From: Actinomycetota bacterium
Lineage (GTDB): Bacteria > Actinomycetota > Geothermincolia > Geothermincolales > RBG-13-55-18
Assembly (NCBI GenBank): GCA_028697145.1
Contig: JAQVFR010000004.1
Location: forward strand, 65,390 to 129,389
Direction: 5' to 3'
Length of the DNA: 64,000 nucleotides
The notes under the pieces are model-generated. The model saw only the letters and a program-made list of their open reading frames with translations. It was not told the origin of the DNA and ran no database searches. Below, piece after piece: positions 35,215 through 43,906 of this stretch. The position numbers and the translations under genes are program-made. Every line of letters starts with the position of its first letter. Position 1 is the stretch's first letter.

Positions 35215-36189
35215 ATGGAACTGAGGTGGGACCCTTTCCTCAGGACGTGGGTCATGATGGCCTCGCAACGCCAGGAGAGGCCCCTCCTCCCCGAGGGGCA
35301 GTGCCCCTTCTGCCCGGGCTCGGGCAAGGTGCCTGACGACTACGACATCCTCGCCTACGAGAACGATTTCCCCTCCCTCGTGCTCGATCCGCCCCGGCCC
35401 GACCTCGCGGGAGACGACCTCCTGCCGGTCAGGCCCAGCTTCGGCAAGTGCGAGGTGACCCTGTACTCCCCCCATCACGGCGTCACCCTCCCCGCGCTGC
35501 CCCTCGACCACGTCACCAGGCTGGTAGAGCACTGGCAGGAGCGTTACCTCGCCTTGGGGAGCGTCCCCGGCATAGAATACGTGTTCATCTTCGAGAACCG
35601 GGGAGAAGAGGTGGGGGTCACCATCCACCACCCCCACGGCCAGATATATGCCTACCCCTTCATCCCCCTGCGCATCAGGACGGAACTGGCCTCCATGGCT
35701 GAGCACTGGAAGGATAAGGGGGGCTGCCTGGTGTGCGATCTGTTGCGGCACGAGCGGGACGACGGATCGCGGCTGGTGTGCTCCGGGGACGGTTTCACCG
35801 CCTTCGTGCCGCCCTGGGCCCAGTACGGTTACGACGTCATCATCGCCAGCAACCGCCACCTGGGTTCGCTGGCGGATATGGACAGCGCGGAAACGCGCGG
35901 CCTCGCCCTGGCTTTGAAGGGAGTTACCGGGGGATATGACGCGCTGTTCGGTTTTACCTTTCCCTATATGATGTGCATGCACCAGGACCCCACGGACGGA
36001 GGGGACTACCCCCATCATCACTTCCATATCGAGTTCTATCCTCCCATGCGCGGCCGCGACAAGCTCAAGTACAGCGCCTCCTCCGAGACCGGCGCCTGGG
36101 CTCACATCAACACCACCATCCCCGAGGAGAAGGCGGCTGAGCTGAGGCGGGCGGTGGAGAGGAAGCTGGAGGAATGGGGAGAACGGTGA
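35215..36189 (+). CDS. galT: Galactose-1-phosphate uridylyltransferase
   Basis: 324 residues. Second Leloir step: exchange of UMP between UDP-glucose and galactose-1-phosphate. A zinc Cys pair (CPFCPGSG) is near residue 32. The catalytic HPHGQ motif is present in TIHHPHGQIYAYPF, and the second His cluster is YPHHHFHIEFYPP. Length is close to the family norm. galK follows after 7 bases, so the two are co-transcribed; no galE is in the window. Confidence 0.95.
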   Translation: MELRWDPFLRTWVMMASQRQERPLLPEGQCPFCPGSGKVPDDYDILAYENDFPSLVLDPPRPDLAGDDLLPVRPSFGKCEVTLYSPHHGVTLPALPLDHVTRLVEHWQERYLALGSVPGIEYVFIFENRGEEVGVTIHHPHGQIYAYPFIPLRIRTELASMAEHWKDKGGCLVCDLLRHERDDGSRLVCSGDGFTAFVPPWAQYGYDVIIASNRHLGSLADMDSAETRGLALALKGVTGGYDALFGFTFPYMMCMHQDPTDGGDYPHHHFHIEFYPPMRGRDKLKYSASSETGAWAHINTTIPEEKAAELRRAVERKLEEWGER

Positions 36190-36196
36190 CCCCGGC

Positions 36197-37408
36197 ATGA
36201 TCGGCAAGGCGGAGATCGGGGAGCGGCGGCGGGAATTCGCCGCCCGCTTCGGGAGGGGCCGCGAGCCGGACCTCTACTTCGCGCCGGGACGCGTCAACCT
36301 CATCGGCGATCACACCGACTACAACGGCGGGCTCGTGCTGCCCCTGGCCATCGCGGAAGGCACATGCGTGCTCATCCGCCGCAAGGGGGCGCCGCCGGCG
36401 CGGCTCTACTCCGCCAACACCGGATGGGAAACGGAATTCGACCCCCGGGAGATCGTCCCCCGCGGCGACTGGACGGACTACGTGCGCGGAGTCTTTTTCT
36501 TCCTCGCCCGTTCCCAGGGGCTGCCTCCTCCCTTCGACGCCATGTATTTCGGCGACCTGCCCCTGGAGGCGGGACTTTCCTCCTCCGCCTCCCTGGAGGT
36601 GGCCACCGCCATATCCTCGTCCAGCCTCGGTTTCCGCGTGGACGGCGAGGAGGCCGCCCGCATCGCCTGGCGCGCCGAGAACGAATTCGTCGGCATGAGC
36701 TGCGGGGTAATGGACCAGTACGCGGTGTCCCTCTCCCGGGCGGGCCACCTCATGCTGCTCGACTGCCGCACGCTGCAGTACGACTTCGTTCCATTCGACC
36801 TCCCCGGCACCTCCCTGGTGGTGGGGCACACCGGCGTGAGCCGCTCGCTGCTGGACTCTCCCTACAACCTGAGGAGGCGGGAGTGCGAGAGGGCCCTCGG
36901 GCTCATCACCGCCGTGGTCGGGCCGCGGGAGGACCTCAGCCAGGTCACGCTGGAGGAGTTCGAGGCGGTCGCGCGCGCGCTCCCCGAGGTGCCGCGCATG
37001 AGGGCCGAGCACGTGCTGCGCGAGAACCTGCGCGTGAGGCTCGCGGCGGAATGCTTGCGCGGGGATGATCCGCAAGGCGTGGGGTTGCTCCTGAACGAGT
37101 CCCATGCCTCCTTGCGCGATCTCTACGAGGTATCGTCCCCCGAGCTCGATACCCTGCAGGAGATATCCCTGCGGCAACCCGGCGTGCTGGGATGCCGCAT
37201 GACCGGCGCGGGATTCGGAGGCTGCGTCATCTCCCTCATCCGCGACGGGTCCGTGCGGGAATACCTGGAGAAAGTGCCCGGCCTTTACCGCGGGGTTACG
37301 GGGCACGATCCGCTTTTCATCGAGGCGAGCCCCAGCGCGGGCGCCAAGAAACTCGATAAGAGGACGGGGTCAGCCCCGGACACTGGACATTCTGCAACCG
37401 CCCGATAA
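36197..37408 (+). CDS. galK: Galactokinase
   Basis: 403 residues of the GHMP kinase family; phosphorylates galactose at C1 with ATP. The signature GRVNLIGDHTDYNGG, the ATP loop GLSSSASLEVA and the C-terminal GAGFGGCVISLI are intact. The last 15 or so residues (RTGSAPDTGHSATAR) come from GGGGTCAGCCCCGGACACTGGACATT, which looks like a repeat remnant; the tail is probably an accidental extension. It follows galT in one operon. Confidence 0.95.
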   Translation: MIGKAEIGERRREFAARFGRGREPDLYFAPGRVNLIGDHTDYNGGLVLPLAIAEGTCVLIRRKGAPPARLYSANTGWETEFDPREIVPRGDWTDYVRGVFFFLARSQGLPPPFDAMYFGDLPLEAGLSSSASLEVATAISSSSLGFRVDGEEAARIAWRAENEFVGMSCGVMDQYAVSLSRAGHLMLLDCRTLQYDFVPFDLPGTSLVVGHTGVSRSLLDSPYNLRRRECERALGLITAVVGPREDLSQVTLEEFEAVARALPEVPRMRAEHVLRENLRVRLAAECLRGDDPQGVGLLLNESHASLRDLYEVSSPELDTLQEISLRQPGVLGCRMTGAGFGGCVISLIRDGSVREYLEKVPGLYRGVTGHDPLFIEASPSAGAKKLDKRTGSAPDTGHSATAR

Positions 37409-37464
37409 AGAGATATTATCTTGCTCGCATAATGTGGGATCAGCCACGACCTGAGAGGACGGCT

Positions 37465-38853
37465 TCAGGCCTGGCTTTCAGCCCGTTCTCTCGCCGGGCG
37501 CTGGAACGCCAGCCACTTCCTGCCGTTGCCGTTGCCCGTCCCCTCGTGGTCCCCCACCTCGTGGGAGCGGCCGTTGGACAGGGAGTGGCGGTAAAGCAGG
37601 TTGAAGGCGAACCAGTAGCTCCAGTGGCGATGGTAATACATGCGCCTGGCGATGGAGGGGTAGGAATAGAAGTCCCTCTGCACCTCATGGGTCCTGTCGG
37701 TGAGCCACTCCGCGCTGAAGTTCTTCGGGGTATAGACCACCCGCGCGTCCCAGGACGGCTCGAACCAGAACTCCGGCTCCACACGGCCCTGCGCCATCAA
37801 CTCGTTGTAGAGGCGCGTCCCGGGATAGGGAACGAGGTGGGCGAACTGGGCCACCTGGACCTTGTTGCGCATGGCGAAATCCAGGGTCTCCGTGAATGAG
37901 GACTCGTCATCCGCGTCGAACCCGAATACGAAAGCGCCCATGACGTGGATGCCGTACTTCCTGAGCAGCCGCAGGGCGTCGTCGTATTCCTCCACTTTGT
38001 TCTGTCCCTTGCCCATCTCGGCCAGTGCTTTGCGGGACATGGTCTCCAGGCCGATGAAAAGGAAGTGGCATCCGCTCTCGGCCGCCAGGGCCACCAGCTC
38101 CTCGTCCCTGGCGAAGGTGATGGAGGCCTGGGAACCCCATTTGAGCTTCATGGGGATGAGTCCCTTGAAAAGCTCCTTGGCGCGACTGGGATGGGAGGCG
38201 ATGTTGTCGTCGACGAAAGCCACCACCTTGTTGCGGATACGATTGTGCCGGGAAAGGGACTCCACCTCGGCGAGCACGTTGTCCACCTCGCGCATGCGTA
38301 CCCGCCGCCCGTTGAAGGCGGTCACCGAGCAAAAATTGCAGGCGTGGGGGCAGCCGCGTGCGGTCTGCACGCAGTTGGCGCTCCAGTAACGCCTGGGATC
38401 GATGATGTCGCGGCGGGGCTGCAGCGGCTGCGTGAATTCGATGAAATCCTCCTGGCGGTACAGGGGCTCCAGCCTGCCCGCCTCGAAATCGGCCAGGACC
38501 CGCGGCCATACGCTCTCTCCCTCCCCAACCACCACCGCGTCCGCGTAACGCAGCGCTTCGTCCGGCACCATGGAGGCGTGGACGCCTCCCAGCACCACTT
38601 TGGCTCCCTGGGCGCGGTAGCGGCTCGCGATCTCGTAGGCGCGGGGAGCGGTGGCGGTCATGGTGGTGATGCCCACCAGGTCGGGGGCGGCCTGCGTGAA
38701 GTCGATGCGCTCGACGTTCTCGTCGATGAGCCTTACTTCGACCTCGGGCGGCGTGTGGGCCGCCAGGTACATGAGGCCGAGGGGAACGAGGAGCCCCCGG
38801 TTGAACAGGTATGTCTCCCCCTGCTTCGTGGGGGCTATGAGGTGTAATCTCAA
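37465..38853 (-). CDS. B12-binding domain radical SAM protein
   Basis: 462 residues. An N-terminal cobalamin-binding-like Rossmann domain (residues 1-140: LIDENVERI, VLGGVHASMVPDEAL, VVVGEGE) lacks the DxHxxG His, as is usual in this class. The radical SAM cluster motif is CPHACNFC (CxxxCxxC) near residue 172, followed by VVAFVDDNIASHPSRAKEL and the FIGLETMS strand. The C-terminal extension (YYHRHWSYWFAFNLLYRHSL) is typical of members acting on lipids, hopanoids or (bacterio)chlorin-type substrates. The start is TTG at 38853. It is monocistronic, with a good promoter at 38895. Confidence 0.88.
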   Translation of the reverse strand: MRLHLIAPTKQGETYLFNRGLLVPLGLMYLAAHTPPEVEVRLIDENVERIDFTQAAPDLVGITTMTATAPRAYEIASRYRAQGAKVVLGGVHASMVPDEALRYADAVVVGEGESVWPRVLADFEAGRLEPLYRQEDFIEFTQPLQPRRDIIDPRRYWSANCVQTARGCPHACNFCSVTAFNGRRVRMREVDNVLAEVESLSRHNRIRNKVVAFVDDNIASHPSRAKELFKGLIPMKLKWGSQASITFARDEELVALAAESGCHFLFIGLETMSRKALAEMGKGQNKVEEYDDALRLLRKYGIHVMGAFVFGFDADDESSFTETLDFAMRNKVQVAQFAHLVPYPGTRLYNELMAQGRVEPEFWFEPSWDARVVYTPKNFSAEWLTDRTHEVQRDFYSYPSIARRMYYHRHWSYWFAFNLLYRHSLSNGRSHEVGDHEGTGNGNGRKWLAFQRPARERAESQA

Positions 38854-39194
38854 ATGCTCTCTCTTTCTCCTCCCATCCGGATATACGGCCCTTCATTATA
38901 CGCTCCACAGGCGCCGCTGCCAAATCGACGGTATCAGTATCTGTATCGGTTATGACAGCCGGCTGCGGTGCGAAGGAGGCAGAACTTGACTGCTTTGGCG
39001 CTGTTTATTATATCCCCCGGCGGGTGGGTTCACTCCGCTTCCGGCCCGGCAATAATAGTCTGCAACCCAGGACGCGGAGCGTGTGGCGGGAGTGGGGACG
39101 GGAACGTCCAAGACTCCCCGACCGGGCCTGGAACAGGCGCTTCCGCACGGCTGGGACGGGGTAGGGCGCAAGAGAAAGGAAGGAGCTGATCGCC
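38854..39194. other. Intergenic region, radical SAM and frameshifted gene
   Basis: 341 bases between divergent genes. It holds the sigma-70-type promoter at 38895 for the radical SAM gene and the AAGGAG ribosome site (39179 area) of the rightward gene. No other gene is supported. Confidence 0.5.
38895..38923 (-). promoter_or_regulatory. Sigma-70-type promoter TTGGCA-N17-TATAAT
   Basis: On the minus strand TTGGCA (38923-38918) and TATAAT (38900-38895) are separated by exactly 17 bases, close to consensus. It would start transcription about 35 bases before the TTG codon of the radical SAM gene. Confidence 0.65.
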
Positions 39195-39432
39195 GTGGAC
39201 GAGCCACGCGTGGCCATCGTATCTTGCGGGTCCTTCAGGGAGGACCTGGAAGCCCTGCAAGCGGAGGGAATAATGGAGGGCATGGAAGTCTTCTACACCG
39301 AGGGAAGACGAGCCGGAGAGGATACTGGAGTTCTCGGACTGGATGGGCATCCCCCTGGACGCCAGGGCCATCACGCTGGACCGCTTCAGGGAGATGCTGC
39401 TCGCTGGCCTGGAGCGCCTTGCGAAGGATTGA
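39195..39432 (+). pseudogene. Small hypothetical gene with +1 frameshift
   Basis: The frame from GTG 39195 (AAGGAG upstream) reads VAIVSCGSFREDLEALQAEG up to EVFYTEG and then turns into low-complexity Arg/Gly sequence. Removing one G of the GGG at 39302-39304 gives a continuous protein of about 78 residues continuing EEDEPERILEFSDWMG and ending GLERLAKD, with a TGA at 39430. Both halves look like real coding sequence, so this is a frameshifted gene or a sequencing error. The family is not recognised. The cupin gene follows. Confidence 0.55.
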
Positions 39433-39517
39433 AGCGGCGCTCGCGGAGGGAGCGCGCCCGCCAGGCGCGCCGTGCGGGCTCTACGGGGAGATATTGTCGT
39501 CCCGAAAGGAGAGAGAG

Positions 39518-39856
39518 ATGAAGATCATCGACGTGAGGACCGCGGAGGCGACCCCCAATCCCCACGGGGTGCACACCTGCAGGGTATACGACACGGAAAA
39601 CGCCCAGGCGGTGCACATCCTGCTCAAGCCGGGCGAATGCCTGAAGAAGCACATCACCCCGGTGGACGTCTTCTTCTACGTCCTCGAGGGCAAGGGCGTC
39701 GTGGAGATCGGAGACGAGCGGGAGGCGGTGGGGGCGGACACGCTCATCGAGAGCCCGGCGAGGATACCCCACCGCTGGTTCAACGAGAGCGATTCCGACT
39801 TGCGGGTGCTGGTAGTCAAGGTGCCCCGTCCCACGGAACAGACCAGGGTGCTTTGA
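39518..39856 (+). CDS. Small single-domain cupin protein
   Basis: 112 residues from ATG 39518 (AAAGGAGAGAGAG upstream); longer track ORFs in this area are in wrong frames or lack ribosome sites. Cupin motif 1 is present as LKPGECLKKHITPVDVFFYVLEGKG and motif 2 as PARIPHRWFNESDSDLRVLVV. The usual first-motif HxH is reduced to a single His, so metal binding may be weak or use other ligands. Such small cupins are often sugar- or phenol-binding isomerases or regulators; no specific role can be given. It lies upstream of cooS. Confidence 0.8.
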   Translation: MKIIDVRTAEATPNPHGVHTCRVYDTENAQAVHILLKPGECLKKHITPVDVFFYVLEGKGVVEIGDEREAVGADTLIESPARIPHRWFNESDSDLRVLVVKVPRPTEQTRVL

Positions 39857-39990
39857 TGTTTTCCCCCGTTATGCGGAGGGAAGCATAAGCTTAACGAGTT
39901 GTAGATGGCTGTTCGTCCGGCGCCGACAGTCCGCCTCCCCATGCGGGGGCGCCGAAGGGAGCAGACAGGGTCCGGCAGAGGAGGTTGACG

Positions 39991-41895
39991 ATGGAAGACG
40001 ACCGCATTTCATATCACGAATCGGTGAGGCATGCATACCGCCGCATCAAGGAAGACGGCATGACCAACATCTGGGACCGCTACGAGGCCCAGGGCCTCGG
40101 CGACAGCCCCGACAAGAGGTGCCCTTTCTGCCAGGCGGGAGCCAGGTGCGACCTTTGCTCCAACGGGCCCTGCCGAGCTGACGCCGCTAAGGACAAGCGG
40201 GGCGTCTGCGGCATCACCGCCGACGGTATGGCCATGCGCATGATGGCCTTGCGCAACGTCATGGGCACCTCCACCTACCACTACCACACCGAGCAGACGG
40301 TCAAGACCCTGCGCGCCACCGCCGAGGGCAAGACGCCCTTCGAGATAAAGGAGCCCGGCAAGCTGCGCGACTTCGCCGGCCGCCTGGGCGTGGACACCTC
40401 CGGCTCCGACGCCGATGTCGCCCTGCGCTTCTGCGACTTCGTCGAGGCCGACTTCAACCGCAAGGCCGATGAGCCCAGCCTCATCGTGGAAGCCCTGGCC
40501 ACCCCGGAGCGCAAGGAGACCTGGAAGAAGCTGGACATATTCCCCGGCGGCGTCTACGGCGAGATGCTGCGGGTGACCGCCTCCTGCCTGACCAACGTGG
40601 ACGGCTACTACCAGAGCCTGGCGCTGAAGGCCATGCGCATGGGCATCGCCATGGCCTACCAGAGCCAGATCGTGAACGAGTACGGCATGGATATCCTCTA
40701 CGGCCTTCCCCGCCCCCACCCCATGCGCGTGGACCTGGGGGTGCTGGACCCCGATTACGTCAACGCGCTCCCTAACGGGCACGAACCCTTCCTGGGCTTC
40801 GCCATGGTGCAGCAGGCGCGCAAGCCGGAGTGGCAGGAGAAGGCGAAGGCCGCCGGCGCCAAGGGCCTGCGGGTGATCGCCAATATCGAGACCGGGCAGG
40901 AGATGATACAGCGCTGGGAGATGGACGACGTGTTCTACGGGTTCACCGGCAACTGGATCACGCAGGAGGCGGTGTTGGCCACCGGCTGCGTGGACCTCTT
41001 CGCCTGTGACATGAACTGCTCCATGCCCATCGATCCCTCCTACGCCGGGCGATACAAGTTCAAGCTCATACCCGTCAGCGACCTGGTGGCCTTCGAGGGG
41101 GTGACCGACCGCCTGGACTACGTGCCGCAGGAGGCCGAGGCCCAGGCGGCGCAACTACTGCAGATGGCCGTGGCCAACTTCAAGGAGCGGCGCGCCACGG
41201 TCGAGCCCATCACCGGGCTGCGCTGCGGCGATGCGGTGGTGGGTTTCTCCACCGAGAGCATCCTGGAGGCCCTGGGGGGGACCCTCGACCCGCTCCTCGA
41301 CGCCATCAAGTCGGGGGCTATCAAGGGCATCGCGGGACTGGTCTCCTGCACAACGTTGAGGGACAGCGGGCAGGACGTGCACAGCGTGGCGGTGGCCAAA
41401 GAGCTCATCGCGCGCGACATCCTCATCCTCTCCATGGGATGCGGCAACGGCGCCATGCAGGTGGCCGGCCTATGCATGCCGCAGGCGGCGGAGATGGCGG
41501 GCGCGGGCCTCAGGGGAGTGTGCGAAAAGCTGGGGGTGCCGCCGGTGCTGAGTTACGGCACCTGCACCGACACCGGGCGCATCGCCGACCTGCTGGCCGC
41601 GGTATCCGGTGCCCTGGGAGGCGTCCCCATACCGGACCTGCCGGTGGTGGCGGCCGCACCGGAGTACATGGAGCAGAAGGCCACCATGGACGCCGTCTTC
41701 GCCCTGGCGCTGGGCCTCTACACCTACGTGAATCCAGTGCCCACGGTAACCGGCGGGCCGAAGCTCGTCCAGCTGCTGACCGAGGACTGCGCCGACGTCA
41801 CCGGCGGGGTGATGCGGCTGGAGACGGACGCGGCTCAGGCGGCGGACGGCATGCTCGCCCACATAGAGGCCAAGCGCGATAAACTCGGGCTTTGA
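39991..41895 (+). CDS. cooS: Anaerobic Ni-Fe carbon monoxide dehydrogenase catalytic subunit
   Basis: 634 residues from ATG 39991 (GAGGAGGTTGACG upstream). Oxidises CO to CO2, or the reverse, at a Ni-4Fe-4S C-cluster. N-terminal B/D-cluster ligands are RCPFCQAGARCDLCSNGPCR with a further Cys in RGVCGI. C-cluster ligands are seen in CVDLFACDMNCSM, SCTTLRDSGQ, SMGCGNGAMQ and YGTCTDTGR. Length is normal. No CooF ferredoxin, CooC insertase, hydrogenase or ACS gene is adjacent, so partners must be elsewhere. It converges on pckA. Confidence 0.95.
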   Translation: MEDDRISYHESVRHAYRRIKEDGMTNIWDRYEAQGLGDSPDKRCPFCQAGARCDLCSNGPCRADAAKDKRGVCGITADGMAMRMMALRNVMGTSTYHYHTEQTVKTLRATAEGKTPFEIKEPGKLRDFAGRLGVDTSGSDADVALRFCDFVEADFNRKADEPSLIVEALATPERKETWKKLDIFPGGVYGEMLRVTASCLTNVDGYYQSLALKAMRMGIAMAYQSQIVNEYGMDILYGLPRPHPMRVDLGVLDPDYVNALPNGHEPFLGFAMVQQARKPEWQEKAKAAGAKGLRVIANIETGQEMIQRWEMDDVFYGFTGNWITQEAVLATGCVDLFACDMNCSMPIDPSYAGRYKFKLIPVSDLVAFEGVTDRLDYVPQEAEAQAAQLLQMAVANFKERRATVEPITGLRCGDAVVGFSTESILEALGGTLDPLLDAIKSGAIKGIAGLVSCTTLRDSGQDVHSVAVAKELIARDILILSMGCGNGAMQVAGLCMPQAAEMAGAGLRGVCEKLGVPPVLSYGTCTDTGRIADLLAAVSGALGGVPIPDLPVVAAAPEYMEQKATMDAVFALALGLYTYVNPVPTVTGGPKLVQLLTEDCADVTGGVMRLETDAAQAADGMLAHIEAKRDKLGL

Positions 41896-41925
41896 CCTTC
41901 ACCCGGGAGGGAAAATAAAGAAACG

Positions 41926-41945
41926 GGCCGGCGGGCTCACCGGCC
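41926..41945 (-). terminator. Hairpin GGCCGG-N8-CCGGCC, terminator of pckA
   Basis: A 6-bp GC stem followed, on the minus strand, by CGTTTCTTTATTTTCC. This fits an intrinsic terminator for the leftward pckA gene; on the plus strand it may also slow transcription leaving cooS. Confidence 0.55.
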
Positions 41946-42001
41946 TGACTGTAATCATCGCTCTGCACGCCTCGCAACGCCGTGAGCCCGGGGACCTGCG
42001 A

Positions 42002-43528
42002 TCATCCGCCCCTGATGGCGTTGATGATATCGGGATCCAGGCCTTCGAACCTCTCCAGCCATTCGACGCGCTCCTTACGCAGGGCCTCCTTGAGAGAATC
42101 AATCTCGGCGGGCTGATAGAAGTTCCTCGGCTCGAAGCGGGCGTAATCCATGCCCGGGATCTCCTCGGGCAACTCGTATCCCCAGAATGCGTCCTCCTTC
42201 CACCTGATCTCGCCCCGGGCGATCATCTCTACGATCTTCACTGAATCCTTGACGGTGATGTTCTCTCCCGCCAGCCCCTCGGTCGCGCCCACCCGGCCGG
42301 TGTTTATCATGTAGCACTGGATATCGGGATTGCGGCGAAGGATGGACAGGAACATGTTGCCCTCCTCGGCCTCGGACCCGACGATGAAGGGGTTGGTGCC
42401 CACCACCCTGATGGCACGTCCGGCCATGGTGGGATCCCCGGCGGAGGTCTCTATGGACTCGCCGAGCATGAATGCGGCGGCCCCGAATTCCGGGCTGAGC
42501 CTGGCCACCGGCGGCACGACGTCCTCGCGGCGGGTAATAAAGACGATATTATGTACCTTGGGCAGGTCGATCTGATCGTCGGTGAAAGCCACGTCAGCCC
42601 TCTTGACCATGGCCCGGCCGTTGGAGGTGATGGAGCTGTCGCGGAAATCTATACTCAGGGTTTCCTCGTGCACCTTGACGTTTTCGAGTATGGTGCGGGG
42701 GCTCAGGCAGGCCGCATAGAGAAGGGGCTGCGAATCCAGCTCCAGGCCGTCGGTCTTTACGTAGTACGAGTTCTCCGTCCCCAGCGCGCTGCCGTCGGGG
42801 CGCAGGATGACCACGTCGTCCTGGCGGATGATTATCCTCTCGGGATAATCGAGCCAGTGAGAGTGGCAGGTGAGGCTGGTCTTTCCCGTGCCGGAGAGGC
42901 CGAAGAAGAGAAATCCCACGTCGGTGAGGTCCCCCTGCCGCTTGACCCTGATGATCTTGGATCCCGCGTGCAGTCCCAGGCACCCCCTCTTCTTCACCGC
43001 GTACATGAGCTGCCGCAGCATGGCCTTCTTGTTCTCGCCCTTGTAGTCGCTGCCCAGGATGATGGTCAGCCCCTCCTCGGGGAAGACCATCACCCGCCGC
43101 TCCGGCCACTCGGCCACGGTAATGGTGACGAAATCAGGATCGTTGTCGGTATCGTCGGGCTCGAACAGGGTGTTCCCCCACATGAGGGGGATGCGCGAGT
43201 AACCCGCGGTGATGTAGACACGGGCATGGAAAACGAAATCCGGATGCATGCACATGCGCCGGTCGAGACGTATCACCTCTTTGTCCTTGAGGTAGTCGAA
43301 GACCTCCTTTATAAGTCTCAGGTCTTTTTCCTCCGGGGCCTTATCGTGGTATATCTCGGTGAACTTCGCGCTGCGGCTCCTGACTTTGGTTATGACCGCG
43401 AGGTTCCCCGCCTGGGTTATCACCCCGCCCTGCTCCAGCGCCCACTCCCGCAACTGGAGGTCGCTGGGGTTGTCGAAGACCTTGGCGGGCTTGAACTTCA
43501 CGCCGCAGATCTCAAATGTATCTTTCAT
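42002..43528 (-). CDS. pckA: Phosphoenolpyruvate carboxykinase (ATP)
   Basis: 508 residues. Interconverts oxaloacetate + ATP with PEP + CO2 + ADP, linking the citric acid cycle intermediates to gluconeogenesis. The P-loop is FFGLSGTGKTSLT, the kinase-2 metal site is RQDDVVIL, and other family segments are DRRMCMHPDF, MFLSILRRNP and TGRVGATEG. The N-terminal 100 residues are shorter and more divergent than in E. coli PckA, placing it in a distinct subfamily. GGAGACAGCTCGT precedes the ATG. Monocistronic. Confidence 0.88.
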   Translation of the reverse strand: MKDTFEICGVKFKPAKVFDNPSDLQLREWALEQGGVITQAGNLAVITKVRSRSAKFTEIYHDKAPEEKDLRLIKEVFDYLKDKEVIRLDRRMCMHPDFVFHARVYITAGYSRIPLMWGNTLFEPDDTDNDPDFVTITVAEWPERRVMVFPEEGLTIILGSDYKGENKKAMLRQLMYAVKKRGCLGLHAGSKIIRVKRQGDLTDVGFLFFGLSGTGKTSLTCHSHWLDYPERIIIRQDDVVILRPDGSALGTENSYYVKTDGLELDSQPLLYAACLSPRTILENVKVHEETLSIDFRDSSITSNGRAMVKRADVAFTDDQIDLPKVHNIVFITRREDVVPPVARLSPEFGAAAFMLGESIETSAGDPTMAGRAIRVVGTNPFIVGSEAEEGNMFLSILRRNPDIQCYMINTGRVGATEGLAGENITVKDSVKIVEMIARGEIRWKEDAFWGYELPEEIPGMDYARFEPRNFYQPAEIDSLKEALRKERVEWLERFEGLDPDIINAIRGG

Positions 43529-43906
43529 ACGAGCTGTCTCCTTTGCCGTATCGCCGCCAGGAACAAGAGGCGGTGAAGAGTCGCTGCAATGACTGTGCTA
43601 CTATGCCAACAATTACCATTTATTTTCCTTGACTCAATTATTTTACCATCCCGGGCGGCAGGCCGGCACGACCCGGGCCCCTGCCTCCGTCCGATCTTGC
43701 GCGCCTTCCTTCCCACATCTCTCTGGGACCTCCCTCCGGCAGTACCGTCCCGGCCCCTCCGACCGGCGGTCACGCGCTCCCAGCGGCGGCCGCGGCCATG
43801 CTTCGCACCGGACGCGTCCCACCGCCGCCCGTTATGGCGCCCGCTACCGGCCAGGGACTATTATATTGTGTTGGCAGCCGGTGCGACGCAGGAGGAGGGA
43901 TTTACC
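43529..43906. other. Divergent intergenic region, pckA and acyl-CoA dehydrogenase
   Basis: 378 bases, with an AT-rich stretch at 43610-43650 (AATTACCATTTATTTTCCTTGACTCAATTATTTTACC) that probably holds the pckA promoter on the minus strand, and TATTATATTGTG before the rightward gene. No gene is supported; upstream in-frame extensions of the dehydrogenase lack ribosome sites. Confidence 0.45.

Noticed and set aside
36107-37306. 399-residue minus-strand ORF opposite galK
   Set aside because: Antisense shadow of galactokinase, no recognisable domain.
39083-39517. N-terminal extension of the cupin ORF
   Set aside because: Arg/Gly-rich shadow translation of the frameshifted gene; ATG 39518 has a strong ribosome site.
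40009-41154. 381-residue minus-strand ORF inside cooS
   Set aside because: Antisense shadow of a gene with full family motifs; low-complexity His/Gly/Val composition and no ribosome site.
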